From: Candidatus Cryptobacteroides fimicaballi
GTDB lineage: Bacteria; Bacteroidota; Bacteroidia; Bacteroidales; UBA932
Length of the DNA stretch: 42,247 nucleotides
Direction of reading: 5' to 3'
Assembly: GCA_018065485.1 (NCBI GenBank)
Contig: JAGHTF010000027.1
Location: forward strand, 1 to 42,247
Shown: positions 1-8,481 of the stretch, one piece after another
Layout: every line of letters starts with the position of its first letter
Numbering within the stretch: the first letter of the stretch is position 1
The notes under the pieces: model-generated
The model's database searches: none
What the model was told of the DNA's origin: nothing
Seen by the model: the letters and a program-made list of their open reading frames with translations, nothing else
Made by a program: the position numbers and the translations under genes

Positions 1-282
1 AATTTCCAGCTGATCCTTGGCACTCTTTAATTCCTAAAAGAATTAACGCTCTCGATTTTCCTAGTTCTTGGTACTTTCTTGCTTGTACTTTCCTTTCAAT
101 AATTCAAAGAACTTTCTCTTTGGATCTTTTTGCTTTTCTCTTCGCTCAGCTTCCTCGCTCGACCGGTCACAACCGCAAGGTTGCTCACGCTCTCACTTGT
201 CGCTTCACTCGATAAAAACAAAAATCTCTCAAAGAACTTCCAAAGAACTCCCGCGTTGTGGTGCGAAAGGGTTGCAAAGGTA
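1..282 (-). promoter_or_regulatory. Probable 5' leader of an rRNA operon (16S would lie beyond the left edge)
   Basis: The minus strand has a consensus promoter (TTTG 302-305, 19-nt spacer, TACCTTTG 275-282). It is followed by a non-coding leader with three AGTTCTTTG boxA-like copies (+ strand CAAAGAACT at 105-113, 230-238, 241-249) and GC-rich hairpins such as CAACC-TTGC-GGTTG. The 16S itself is not in the window. Confidence 0.55.
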
Positions 283-305
283 GATATTTTTTTCTAAACC
301 GCAAA
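275..305 (-). promoter_or_regulatory. Bacteroidetes-type promoter TTTG-N19-TACCTTTG
   Basis: Exact match to the -33 TTTG / -7 TAnnTTTG consensus with a 19-nt spacer. Confidence 0.75.
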
Positions 306-346
306 TCTTTTTTCAATTTTTTATCAGAAATTTTAACTTTGTACCT

Positions 347-1957
347 ATGAAACTCCTATCAATCCTACTTGCAGCAGTGCTGCCAATCATTCCTTACCCC
401 CAGGAAGTGACTCTGAACAAAGGCTTTTTCAATGCCAAGGGGGCATCTTTCACCTGCGAAGAGAACATCAGCCAGGAAGAGTACAACAAAATTACCCTGC
501 TTGCCCACGAGCTCAGCGCCCACACAGAGCGTAGCAGTAGCATAGCAAAAACCATAATGCTCAAGGAATCGGCACAAAAGGGGGCCGTGAAAGGCTTTAT
601 ATTTTATAAGGATTCCTCTATCCCGGCCGAAGGTTACAGAATAACCGTAAGCCCAAAGTCCGCGCAGATAGTTACATCAGACTATAAAGGACTCCTGAAC
701 GCACTCAGTACAATCAGGCAGATGCTGCCCCCTGAAATTTATTCCTCCACCGGCAAGGGCGAAGGAAGATGGGCAATCCCCTGCTGCGAAATAAACGACT
801 ATCCCCGTTTCGCCTGGAGAGGAATGCATCTGGACTGCTCCCGTCACTTCTGGTCGGTAGAGGAAGTGAAGAAGTACCTCGACATTATGTCGATGTACAA
901 ACTCAACCGCTTCCACTGGCATCTCACCGACGACCAGGGCTGGAGAATCGAAATTAAGAAATATCCCCTCCTTACCGAAATCGGCGGTTTCCGCAGCGGA
1001 ACGGCAATAGGCAAGAACTGGCAGAATGCCAAGAGCGACGGTATCCGTTACGGCGGATTCTACACTCAGGAGCAGGTTCGCGACATTATTTCATACGCGG
1101 CCGAACTGGGCATAGAAGTAGTTCCCGAAATTGACCTCCCGGGTCATATGCTGGCAGCAATCGCTTCCTATCCTGAACTTTCCTGCACCTCTGAAAAACA
1201 GGAAGTCTGGACCCAATGGGGTATCTCGGAGCACGTGCTGTGCGCCGGAAAGGAAACAACCTTCACCTTCCTCGAAGGAGTTCTTGGAGAACTTGCAGAG
1301 CTTTTCCCCTACGAGTACATTCATATAGGTGGAGACGAATGTCCCAAGACAGAATGGGAGAAATGCCCTCTGTGCCAGGCAAAAATCGCCGAACTGGGCC
1401 TCACCGACAAGAACGGGTTCAAAAAGGAACAGTATCTTCAGACCTACGTTACAGCCAGAGTGCAGAAGTTCCTTGCAAGCAAGGGAAAGAAAATCATAGG
1501 ATGGGACGAGATTATGGAAGGCACACTTGAAGAAGGAGCCACCATTATGTCCTGGAGAGGCACAAAGGGAGGCATAGAGGCTGCTCAGAAAGGGTTCAAA
1601 GCCATTATGACCCCCTATACCTACTGCTATTTCGACTACAGGCAGTCCAATAAGAAGGATGAACCCGGCGTAGGAAACGTTCTGGGTTACGATGCGGTTT
1701 ACAAATTCAATCCCGTCGAAGGTCTCAATGAAACACAAGCGGCCAACATCCTTGGCGTGCAGGCTAACCTTTGGACCGAATTCATACGCACCAATGAACA
1801 TCTTGAATTTATGCTTCTGCCCCGTTTGCAGGCTCTGAGCGAAGTACAGTGGTGCAACCCCGAAAACAAGAACCTCGGACGCTTCAAGACCTCTCTCAAA
1901 GAGTATCATCTCAAAGCACTCGACTTCCTGGGATACAACTACCGCCCTTTGGATTAG
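347..1957 (+). CDS. Beta-N-acetylhexosaminidase, GH20
   Basis: ORF 536 aa; signal peptide-like N-terminus; GH20 motifs WHLTDDQGWRIEIKKYP, PEIDLPGHM, HIGGDECPK. Confidence 0.95.
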   Translation: MKLLSILLAAVLPIIPYPQEVTLNKGFFNAKGASFTCEENISQEEYNKITLLAHELSAHTERSSSIAKTIMLKESAQKGAVKGFIFYKDSSIPAEGYRITVSPKSAQIVTSDYKGLLNALSTIRQMLPPEIYSSTGKGEGRWAIPCCEINDYPRFAWRGMHLDCSRHFWSVEEVKKYLDIMSMYKLNRFHWHLTDDQGWRIEIKKYPLLTEIGGFRSGTAIGKNWQNAKSDGIRYGGFYTQEQVRDIISYAAELGIEVVPEIDLPGHMLAAIASYPELSCTSEKQEVWTQWGISEHVLCAGKETTFTFLEGVLGELAELFPYEYIHIGGDECPKTEWEKCPLCQAKIAELGLTDKNGFKKEQYLQTYVTARVQKFLASKGKKIIGWDEIMEGTLEEGATIMSWRGTKGGIEAAQKGFKAIMTPYTYCYFDYRQSNKKDEPGVGNVLGYDAVYKFNPVEGLNETQAANILGVQANLWTEFIRTNEHLEFMLLPRLQALSEVQWCNPENKNLGRFKTSLKEYHLKALDFLGYNYRPLD

Positions 1958-3249
1958 AGAATTATTTCTTCTCCCTCATAGAACAGCAGCAGCCTCGTCT
2001 GGAACAGGCACTCATAGCGGGCCTGGATAAAGTTTGAGGCTGCTTCTATGTTTTTGTCCTTTGCCTGATTGTATTCGGTTATATTGGCCTTTCCGGCAGC
2101 ATACTTCTCCTTGGTGAGTTCAAACGACTTGTATGAACTTTCGGCGGCCTTCCCGCTGCTTATGAACTTGGACTGGGAAGCGACGGCATTGTAGTAGGCC
2201 TGCTGAATCTCCTTGTACAGCTCCTTCTTTACGCTTTCGAGCTGGAGCTGCTGGTTGCTGTAGTTCAGCTTCGCCGCCTTAAGACTGTTGGCGTTGGACA
2301 TTCTGGAAAAGATGGGGATGTTCAACGACAGCCCTACATACTGGCTGAAATTATTCTTAAGCTGTTCAGAGAAAGTGGGGGATGGCAGACCGTTGGTCGT
2401 ATAGTAATTGGTGCCTATCCCTCCGCTCAAGGAGAGCGTCGGGGAAAATGCGCCCTTTGCAACAGCGATATTCCTTTCGGCGTATGCTACGCGGGCTTCT
2501 TCTGCCTTAATCGCAGGTTTTACTTCTAGCGCGGCCGCATAAATCTGCTCGGGATTTTTCAGAACCGTTATTTCCATTCCTTCCACGTCGGGGGTCTCTA
2601 TGGAGAAGTTCTCCGGAGAGTCCAATTCCAGTAACTGAGAAAGTTCCAGAACCGAAAGACGCAGGTTGTTCTGCGCCTGCACGACATTCAGGCAGCTCTG
2701 GGCATAGGTTGCTTCCTGTGCCGCAACGTCGGCCTCGCTGGCCTTCCCGCTCTCCCGGACGTGCTTTATCCGCTCTACGAGTATTGAATCCACCTCCTGC
2801 TGAGACTTTGCCACGGAAAGCATCTCTGTATCGTACAGGATTTCCATATAAGCCCTGGCCACGGCTATGCGTATGTCGTCCCTGGTCTTCTCCAAATCCT
2901 TAGTCGCAGCCTCAAGGTCAAGCCTGGAAAGCTTCACGTTGTTCACCAGCTGCAAACCCTGGAAAACAGGCATCTCTCCTCCAAGGCTGAAAGACGTCGA
3001 AGTCGTGTTAGTATTCGCATAGGTATTGTCGGCAGTAAGTCCCCGCCCGAACGAGAAATTCTGTGAGGCCCCGGCCGACACTCCCGGCAGAAACCGGTTC
3101 TTTGCCGTATTCAGGGCTATCTCCTTCTGTTCTACCGATATCTTGCTCTGCTTTACCGTAATATTGTGCTCAAGCGCATAGTCTATGCAATCGCTCAGGC
3201 TCCAGGGCGTACCGCAGGCAAGAATCATTGCCATTATCAACGTTTTCAT
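1954..3249 (-). CDS. TolC-family outer membrane efflux protein
   Basis: ORF 431 aa; signal peptide; coiled-coil repeats and SLNIPIFSRM-type TolC motif; last gene of the efflux operon. Confidence 0.92.
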   Translation of the reverse strand: MKTLIMAMILACGTPWSLSDCIDYALEHNITVKQSKISVEQKEIALNTAKNRFLPGVSAGASQNFSFGRGLTADNTYANTNTTSTSFSLGGEMPVFQGLQLVNNVKLSRLDLEAATKDLEKTRDDIRIAVARAYMEILYDTEMLSVAKSQQEVDSILVERIKHVRESGKASEADVAAQEATYAQSCLNVVQAQNNLRLSVLELSQLLELDSPENFSIETPDVEGMEITVLKNPEQIYAAALEVKPAIKAEEARVAYAERNIAVAKGAFSPTLSLSGGIGTNYYTTNGLPSPTFSEQLKNNFSQYVGLSLNIPIFSRMSNANSLKAAKLNYSNQQLQLESVKKELYKEIQQAYYNAVASQSKFISSGKAAESSYKSFELTKEKYAAGKANITEYNQAKDKNIEAASNFIQARYECLFQTRLLLFYEGEEIIL

Positions 3250-4337
3250 TTTTCGACAATTTTAGTTCCACGGACCACGTCACCTTCCTTAAGGCCTTCC
3301 TTGATTTCTATGTTGACTCCATCGCTCATCCCGGTCTGAACCAGTGTCTTTTCGTACTGCTTTTCTCCGGTCTTCAGATAAACGAAAGTGCTGTCGCCCG
3401 AGAAATCAAGCGCACTCTCCTGCACGGAAACGACCTTCTCCACAGCATCCAGGACAATCTCGGCGTTTGCACTGTATCCCGAACGGATGACCTTGTCGCC
3501 GGGCACCTTTACCGCCGCCTTAATCTCGAACTGATTGGTTCCGTTGTTTTCCACCGCCTTCGGAGAGATGTACTCGAGGGTAGCATCGAGAGCAAAATTC
3601 TGCAACGCTCCTATGGTTATGATCATCGGTGTCCCTTCGGCAAGAAGGCCTACCTCGGTTTCATCGACATTCCCGTCAAAGATAAGGTCCGACATATTCG
3701 CAACCGTAGCGACGGTGGTACCGTCATTCATCGTATTTGCCTGAATCACCGAATTCCCCACCTTTACCGGAATATCCAGAATCAGCCCGGTAATCGTCGA
3801 ACGCACCAGCGTAGAGCTCCCGGTTGCGTTGGAGGACGAAACGCCGTCCCTGATGACTTCCAGCGACTCCTTTGCGGCCGCCATCTCCTCTTTTGCCTGA
3901 TTCAATTGCTGCAGAATCTGATCATATTCCTCGGAACTTACAAGCTGCTTGTCATACAGCGATTTTTCGCGGTCATAATTGGTCTGCGCCTGCTTGAGAT
4001 TCAGTTCGGCCAGCCTCAGACGGCTCTGCGCCGCACTCAGGGAATTCATATCGGGAATAACCTTGAGCTTAGCTATAACCTCATTCTGCTGAACGGTTTC
4101 ACCGGCCTGCTTGTACAACTCTGCAATGATTCCGTTTATCTGAGGCTTCACGTTCACCTCGTTGCGGGGGACGATTTTCCCCGTAATTACGGTAGTCTTG
4201 CGAATGTCGGCGCGTGTTGCGGTCAGTTCCTTGTACAACACTTCTTTCGGTTGCGATTTCACGAACAGGAATGCGAACGTTCCCAGAATCACAATTCCGA
4301 TAAGCGCGAAAATAATGTACTTGACAATACGTTTCAT
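3246..4337 (-). CDS. Efflux periplasmic adaptor (HlyD/MacA-like)
   Basis: ORF 363 aa; N-terminal TM; biotinyl-lipoyl-like and coiled-coil hairpin regions; overlaps tolC by 4 nt. Confidence 0.93.
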   Translation of the reverse strand: MKRIVKYIIFALIGIVILGTFAFLFVKSQPKEVLYKELTATRADIRKTTVITGKIVPRNEVNVKPQINGIIAELYKQAGETVQQNEVIAKLKVIPDMNSLSAAQSRLRLAELNLKQAQTNYDREKSLYDKQLVSSEEYDQILQQLNQAKEEMAAAKESLEVIRDGVSSSNATGSSTLVRSTITGLILDIPVKVGNSVIQANTMNDGTTVATVANMSDLIFDGNVDETEVGLLAEGTPMIITIGALQNFALDATLEYISPKAVENNGTNQFEIKAAVKVPGDKVIRSGYSANAEIVLDAVEKVVSVQESALDFSGDSTFVYLKTGEKQYEKTLVQTGMSDGVNIEIKEGLKEGDVVRGTKIVEK

Positions 4338-4355
4338 ATATCTGTAATTTTTTAA

Positions 4356-5588
4356 CTATTCGTCTCTCATTGCATCTACCGGACGGATCTTCATCGCCCT
4401 TAGGGCAGGAGCAAGCCCCGCCAGCATCCCCAGTACAGCCAGAAGCACCGCCGACAGTACCGCTGTCCCAAAATCTATCTGGAACGCCGCCTGCCCTTTG
4501 GTTATCATTTCCATCACATTGAGAATCAGCACACTGAACACTATTCCCAGCGACCCTGCAGTAACCGTGAGAGCCACGCTTTCGAGCATAATCTGCGAAA
4601 GAATGTCGGACGGGGTCGCCCCGATTGCACGGCGGATTCCTATCTCCACCGTCCGTTCCCTAACCGTAACCATCATAATATTGCTTACGCCGATGGCTCC
4701 GGCCAACAAGGTCCCGAGACCTACCAGCCATACCAGGAAGTTAACTCCCCGGAACAGCGTATCCACCATATTGAAAAACTGCTCCAGGTAGAAGAAAATG
4801 AGCGCTCCCTTGTCGGTGGGGTCGAAGGTATGCTCCCGGGCCACAATATGGCGTATTCTGGCTTCAAGAGAACTTGACTTGACTCCCGACCTGGCGGTAA
4901 GGCATACTATATCTACATCCTTCCCCCTGTTCAGGAGTTTCTGGGCATAAGATACAGGTACAACCACCGCCGAAGAGGCATCTCCGTTAATGTTAATGTT
5001 TCCTGTCGAGAAATCCACACCCACAATCCTGAGAAATACGGGTCCGGCCTTGATTGTCTGTCCGCAGGGGTCTCCTCCCTCGGGGAAGAGTTCTTCATAC
5101 ACTTTCTTGCCTATCACACACACCTTCCTTTCCGTCATCACGTCGGCCTCGGTAATGTACCTTCCGTATTTCAACCTTGGGGTCTCGATTTTTACGTAGT
5201 CGGCGTCGATGCCCTTGAATACGATGGAAGACGTGTGCACATCCCTTACCGCCGTCCATCCCCACGCCGAAACAGCTCCTGTTGCCGTTTCAAGCTCAGG
5301 AATGAGTGTTTTCAGGCGAAGGATGTCATCCTGGGTAAGATTCCAGCTGCGATCCTCCCTGAATCCGTTGTAGGCCTTGGTGGTATTGTCGGCGAATATT
5401 ACTATGGCATTGGATGCAAAGCCTTCGAAATTCTTGCCCAGCATCTCCTTGAGACCCTGTCCTCCACCCACGAGGAAAAGGAGCATGAACAGGCCCCAGA
5501 ATATTCCAAAGCCGGTAAGCAGGCTGCGGCTCCTGTTGCGCACAAGAGAATCGCCTATCTCGCGGAATGTATCTTTGTCGAGTCTCAT
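4356..5588 (-). CDS. ABC transporter permease (MacB/FtsX-like)
   Basis: ORF 410 aa; MacB periplasmic core; GVSNIMMVTVRERTVEIGIRRAIGATPSDI motif. Confidence 0.94.
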   Translation of the reverse strand: MRLDKDTFREIGDSLVRNRSRSLLTGFGIFWGLFMLLFLVGGGQGLKEMLGKNFEGFASNAIVIFADNTTKAYNGFREDRSWNLTQDDILRLKTLIPELETATGAVSAWGWTAVRDVHTSSIVFKGIDADYVKIETPRLKYGRYITEADVMTERKVCVIGKKVYEELFPEGGDPCGQTIKAGPVFLRIVGVDFSTGNININGDASSAVVVPVSYAQKLLNRGKDVDIVCLTARSGVKSSSLEARIRHIVAREHTFDPTDKGALIFFYLEQFFNMVDTLFRGVNFLVWLVGLGTLLAGAIGVSNIMMVTVRERTVEIGIRRAIGATPSDILSQIMLESVALTVTAGSLGIVFSVLILNVMEMITKGQAAFQIDFGTAVLSAVLLAVLGMLAGLAPALRAMKIRPVDAMRDE

Positions 5589-6862
5589 CAGTCTGCTCTC
5601 AAACTTTCTATGGGTCTCACCTTGGCAGCCTTTCTTGCCGGTATGAGGCCGGCCAGGGTTCCTGCAACAATAAGAACGGCTGTTACACCCACCGCAGTAC
5701 CCACGCTCACGGTAGGATTTTCCATTATCTTAATCGACGAGTCGAAAATCTCCATAGACGAAGCCCCGACCGTTTTATCCATTATCTCGCATACCACCAG
5801 TCCGAGAACCATTCCCACATAGCCGAACACGGCCGTAATGGCAACACTTTCGCTTATGATAAGCCTGATAATGTCCCGGGGGCTCGCGCCTATGGCCTTT
5901 CTTATTCCGAATTCGTGCGTCCTTTCCTTAACGGTAATGAGCATAATGTTGGATACTCCCACAATCCCGCTCATAAGGGTAAAGATACCGATTATCCAAA
6001 GTGCGATTTCCAGGATACTGCGGCCTTTTTCCATCTGCATTGCCATTGTGAACCGGTTCCATATCCAAAAAGCGCTTTCGTCGTCGGGAGCCGCCATATG
6101 CCGCTCGTTCAGGGCACGCTTGAGCTTTGTCTCGAATTCTCTGTTCTGCTCCTCGGTCTTTAGCCCGTGGAACGAAACGTCTATGCTCGAAAGATATATG
6201 TTGCCGGGGGTGAGCCTCATAAGCGTAGAAATAGGAATGAGCAACTGCCTGTCGTCCTGATTTTCGTATGGCTTCCGAATACCTATTATCTTAAAGGAAA
6301 ACGAGCCGACCTTGACCCTCCTGCCTATGAGCGACTCATAACTCCCCTTTCCGTCCAGCATACGGTCGGCAATGTTCGAAGGCACTATCACCACCTTGCG
6401 GAGCTGGTCCTCGTCGTTTTTGTTCAGAAAGCGTCCGGCGTATATCTCCACCTTGTTGATATTGGAATAGTCGGACCCGACTCCTCTCACATATACCGTA
6501 ACTTTTGTCTTTCCGTATGTCAGCTTATAGTTGTCGCCGTCCAGGGACTTCGACGCCGACACCCTGTCTATGACGTCGGAAAATGCGTTGCCCTCGATAA
6601 AAGAAGCGTCTTTTTCCGTAAGCCGCAGCCATCTGCCTTCCTTCAGACCCCCATAGGGCTTGCTGGTACGGCCCGGATATATCTCCATTATATTGGAAGC
6701 AATATCCTCCATATTGCCCATTGTGGAATTCATAACCCCGTTGCCGGCCCCCAGCAGAATAACGAGCATAAGGATGCCCCAGGATACGGCGAATCCCGTA
6801 AGGCAGGTGCGCAACTTGTTCTTTCGCACCGACTCCCATATTTCCAGCAGAATATCCCTCAT
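5588..6862 (-). CDS. ABC transporter permease (MacB/FtsX-like), second paralogue
   Basis: ORF 424 aa; GVSNIMLITVKERTHEFGIRKAIGASPRDI motif; shares one nt with both neighbouring ORFs. Confidence 0.94.
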   Translation of the reverse strand: MRDILLEIWESVRKNKLRTCLTGFAVSWGILMLVILLGAGNGVMNSTMGNMEDIASNIMEIYPGRTSKPYGGLKEGRWLRLTEKDASFIEGNAFSDVIDRVSASKSLDGDNYKLTYGKTKVTVYVRGVGSDYSNINKVEIYAGRFLNKNDEDQLRKVVIVPSNIADRMLDGKGSYESLIGRRVKVGSFSFKIIGIRKPYENQDDRQLLIPISTLMRLTPGNIYLSSIDVSFHGLKTEEQNREFETKLKRALNERHMAAPDDESAFWIWNRFTMAMQMEKGRSILEIALWIIGIFTLMSGIVGVSNIMLITVKERTHEFGIRKAIGASPRDIIRLIISESVAITAVFGYVGMVLGLVVCEIMDKTVGASSMEIFDSSIKIMENPTVSVGTAVGVTAVLIVAGTLAGLIPARKAAKVRPIESLRAD

Positions 6863-7584
6863 TATTTCATTATGGTAGAAGTCCCGAATGCCGAACTGTT
6901 ATGACTGTAATTGTCTTCGATCGCCCCTATGAGGCCGTCCTTGATATGCACTATCCTGTCGGTGCAGTTTGCGACTCCGCTTTCGTGGGTTACTACAATA
7001 ATGGTAACCTTTTCTTCGCGGTTGAGTTCGCCGAGCAGCGTCATCACCTCCTCCGAAGTCTTGGAATCGAGGGCTCCGGTAGGCTCGTCGGCCAATATGA
7101 TTTGCGGATGGGTAATGAGCGAACGGGCAATCGCTACCCTCTGCTTCTGCCCTCCCGACATCTCGTTGGGATAATGGCCGGCCCAGTCCCTAAGGCCCAG
7201 CCGGTCCAGATACTCCATCGCGAGCGACTGACGTTTCCTTCGGGCTACGCCCTGATAGAAAAGCGGAAGTTCCACATTCTCGAGCGCTGTCTTAAAGGAT
7301 ATGAGATTGAACGACTGAAAGATGAATCCGATTTTTCGGTTCCTGTATGCGGCGGCCTCTTTCTCGCTCAGGTCCTTGATGAGGCGCCCGTCCAGCCGGT
7401 ACTCCCCGCTGTCGTAATTGTCCAGAATTCCCAGAATGTTGAGAAGGGTTGACTTCCCGGAACCGGAAGTTCCCATAATTGAAACGAATTCCCCGCTGTC
7501 TATGCCAAGGTTTATGCCTTTAAGCACGTGCAGAGGCTGGGCCCCGGTGTAAATCTTGTTTACGTCTTTAAGTTCTATGAGCAT
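6862..7584 (-). CDS. ABC transporter ATP-binding protein (LolD/MacB type)
   Basis: ORF 240 aa; Walker A GTSGSGKST, signature MSGGQKQRVAIARSL, Walker B ILADEPTGALD. Confidence 0.96.
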   Translation of the reverse strand: MLIELKDVNKIYTGAQPLHVLKGINLGIDSGEFVSIMGTSGSGKSTLLNILGILDNYDSGEYRLDGRLIKDLSEKEAAAYRNRKIGFIFQSFNLISFKTALENVELPLFYQGVARRKRQSLAMEYLDRLGLRDWAGHYPNEMSGGQKQRVAIARSLITHPQIILADEPTGALDSKTSEEVMTLLGELNREEKVTIIVVTHESGVANCTDRIVHIKDGLIGAIEDNYSHNSSAFGTSTIMK

Positions 7585-7597
7585 CTTAATTCTAAAA

Positions 7598-7652
7598 GTG
7601 TATTAGTATCATAGTACACTGCAAAGGTAAATAAAAATTTTTATCAAGCAAA
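7598..7652 (-). promoter_or_regulatory. Efflux operon promoter with overlapping imperfect palindrome (candidate operator)
   Basis: TTTG (7649-7652)-N19-TACCTTTG (7622-7629); imperfect palindrome GTGTATTAGTATCATAGTACAC at 7598-7619 around the predicted start site. Confidence 0.7.
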
Positions 7653-7670
7653 TTTATTTACTTCTTTCAT

Positions 7671-7700
7671 AGAAAATGCCCTCGATTCACATCGGGGGCA
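7671..7700 (-). terminator. Intrinsic terminator downstream of the flippase-PPIase transcript
   Basis: Minus RNA UGCCCCCGAU-GUGA-AUCGAGGGCA-UUUUCU: 10-bp stem with one mismatch, GNRA loop, short U tract. Confidence 0.65.
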
Positions 7701-7794
7701 GTATTCAATTCTAACCTAATTTAACCTATGAAAAAACTATTCGAACACGATAATTTCAATTGCCGTGCCAAAACAGTTCCTTCGCAGAAAAATT

Positions 7795-8481
7795 TTAATC
7801 TACAAGGACGATTTTTTCGATCTTAACGTCCGTCAAAGGACAGTCGCGGGCATCTGTATCCTTGTGCGCAATCTTCTGTGCCACTTCAAAGCCCTCAAGA
7901 GTCTCTCCGTAAACGGTGTACTGACCGTCAAGCTGAGCGCAGGTAACCTCGTCCACAACAATGTAGAACTGGCTTCCGCTCGATTCTCTCAGAGGATTGG
8001 CCGCATCGCCCAGACGTGCCGACGCAAGAGCTCCGAGCTTATGCTTGTGGTTGGGAAGAATCTCGGCGGGAACAGTATATCCGGGGCCACCGGTTCCGAA
8101 GCGCTGCTTGTTGGCGGCATCCTTTGTGAGAGGGTCTCCGCCCTGAATCATAAATCCGGGTATAACCCTGTGGAACAGGATTCCGTCATAGAAACCCTCA
8201 AGCGCAAGCTTTGCGAAATTGTCGCGATGCTTGGGGGTATCTTCATAAAGCTTGATTCTGATTGTCCCTTCGCTGGTTACAATGTCGAATACCGGTTCTG
8301 CCGGAAGATTGGCTAATTTTTCCATAATCTGCTGTTGTTTTTCTACTGCAGCTATCGAGTCCTGTCTTGCAATTTCTGCAGCGATTGCAGCGTCTTCTGC
8401 AGCCTTCTTTGCCGAACGGCCGCAGGATGCGAGCATAAGCAGGGCGCTCACGCAGCACAGTAATGTTAAAATTCTTTTCAT
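7795..8481 (-). CDS. Cyclophilin-type peptidyl-prolyl cis-trans isomerase, lipoprotein
   Basis: Motifs FHRVIPGFMIQGGDP and GSQFYIV; lipobox MLASCGRS. Start moved from 8562 to 8481 (MKRILTLLCC...), giving a 4-nt overlap with the flippase. Confidence 0.93.
   Translation of the reverse strand: MKRILTLLCCVSALLMLASCGRSAKKAAEDAAIAAEIARQDSIAAVEKQQQIMEKLANLPAEPVFDIVTSEGTIRIKLYEDTPKHRDNFAKLALEGFYDGILFHRVIPGFMIQGGDPLTKDAANKQRFGTGGPGYTVPAEILPNHKHKLGALASARLGDAANPLRESSGSQFYIVVDEVTCAQLDGQYTVYGETLEGFEVAQKIAHKDTDARDCPLTDVKIEKIVLVD

Noticed and set aside
68-283. 71-aa ORF at the left edge
   Set aside because: Lies in the probable rRNA leader; low-complexity Ser/Arg-rich translation with no family character.
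7707-7720. 14-nt motif AATTCTAACCTAAT repeated (minus strand at 10115-10128)
   Set aside because: A shared 14-mer pair is expected by chance in 42 kb of both strands; no other shared context.
7728-7826. Small plus ORF MKKLFEHDNFNCRAKTVPSQKNFNLQGRFFRS
   Set aside because: 32 codons, no promoter box, overlaps the 3' end of the PPIase gene; likely chance.
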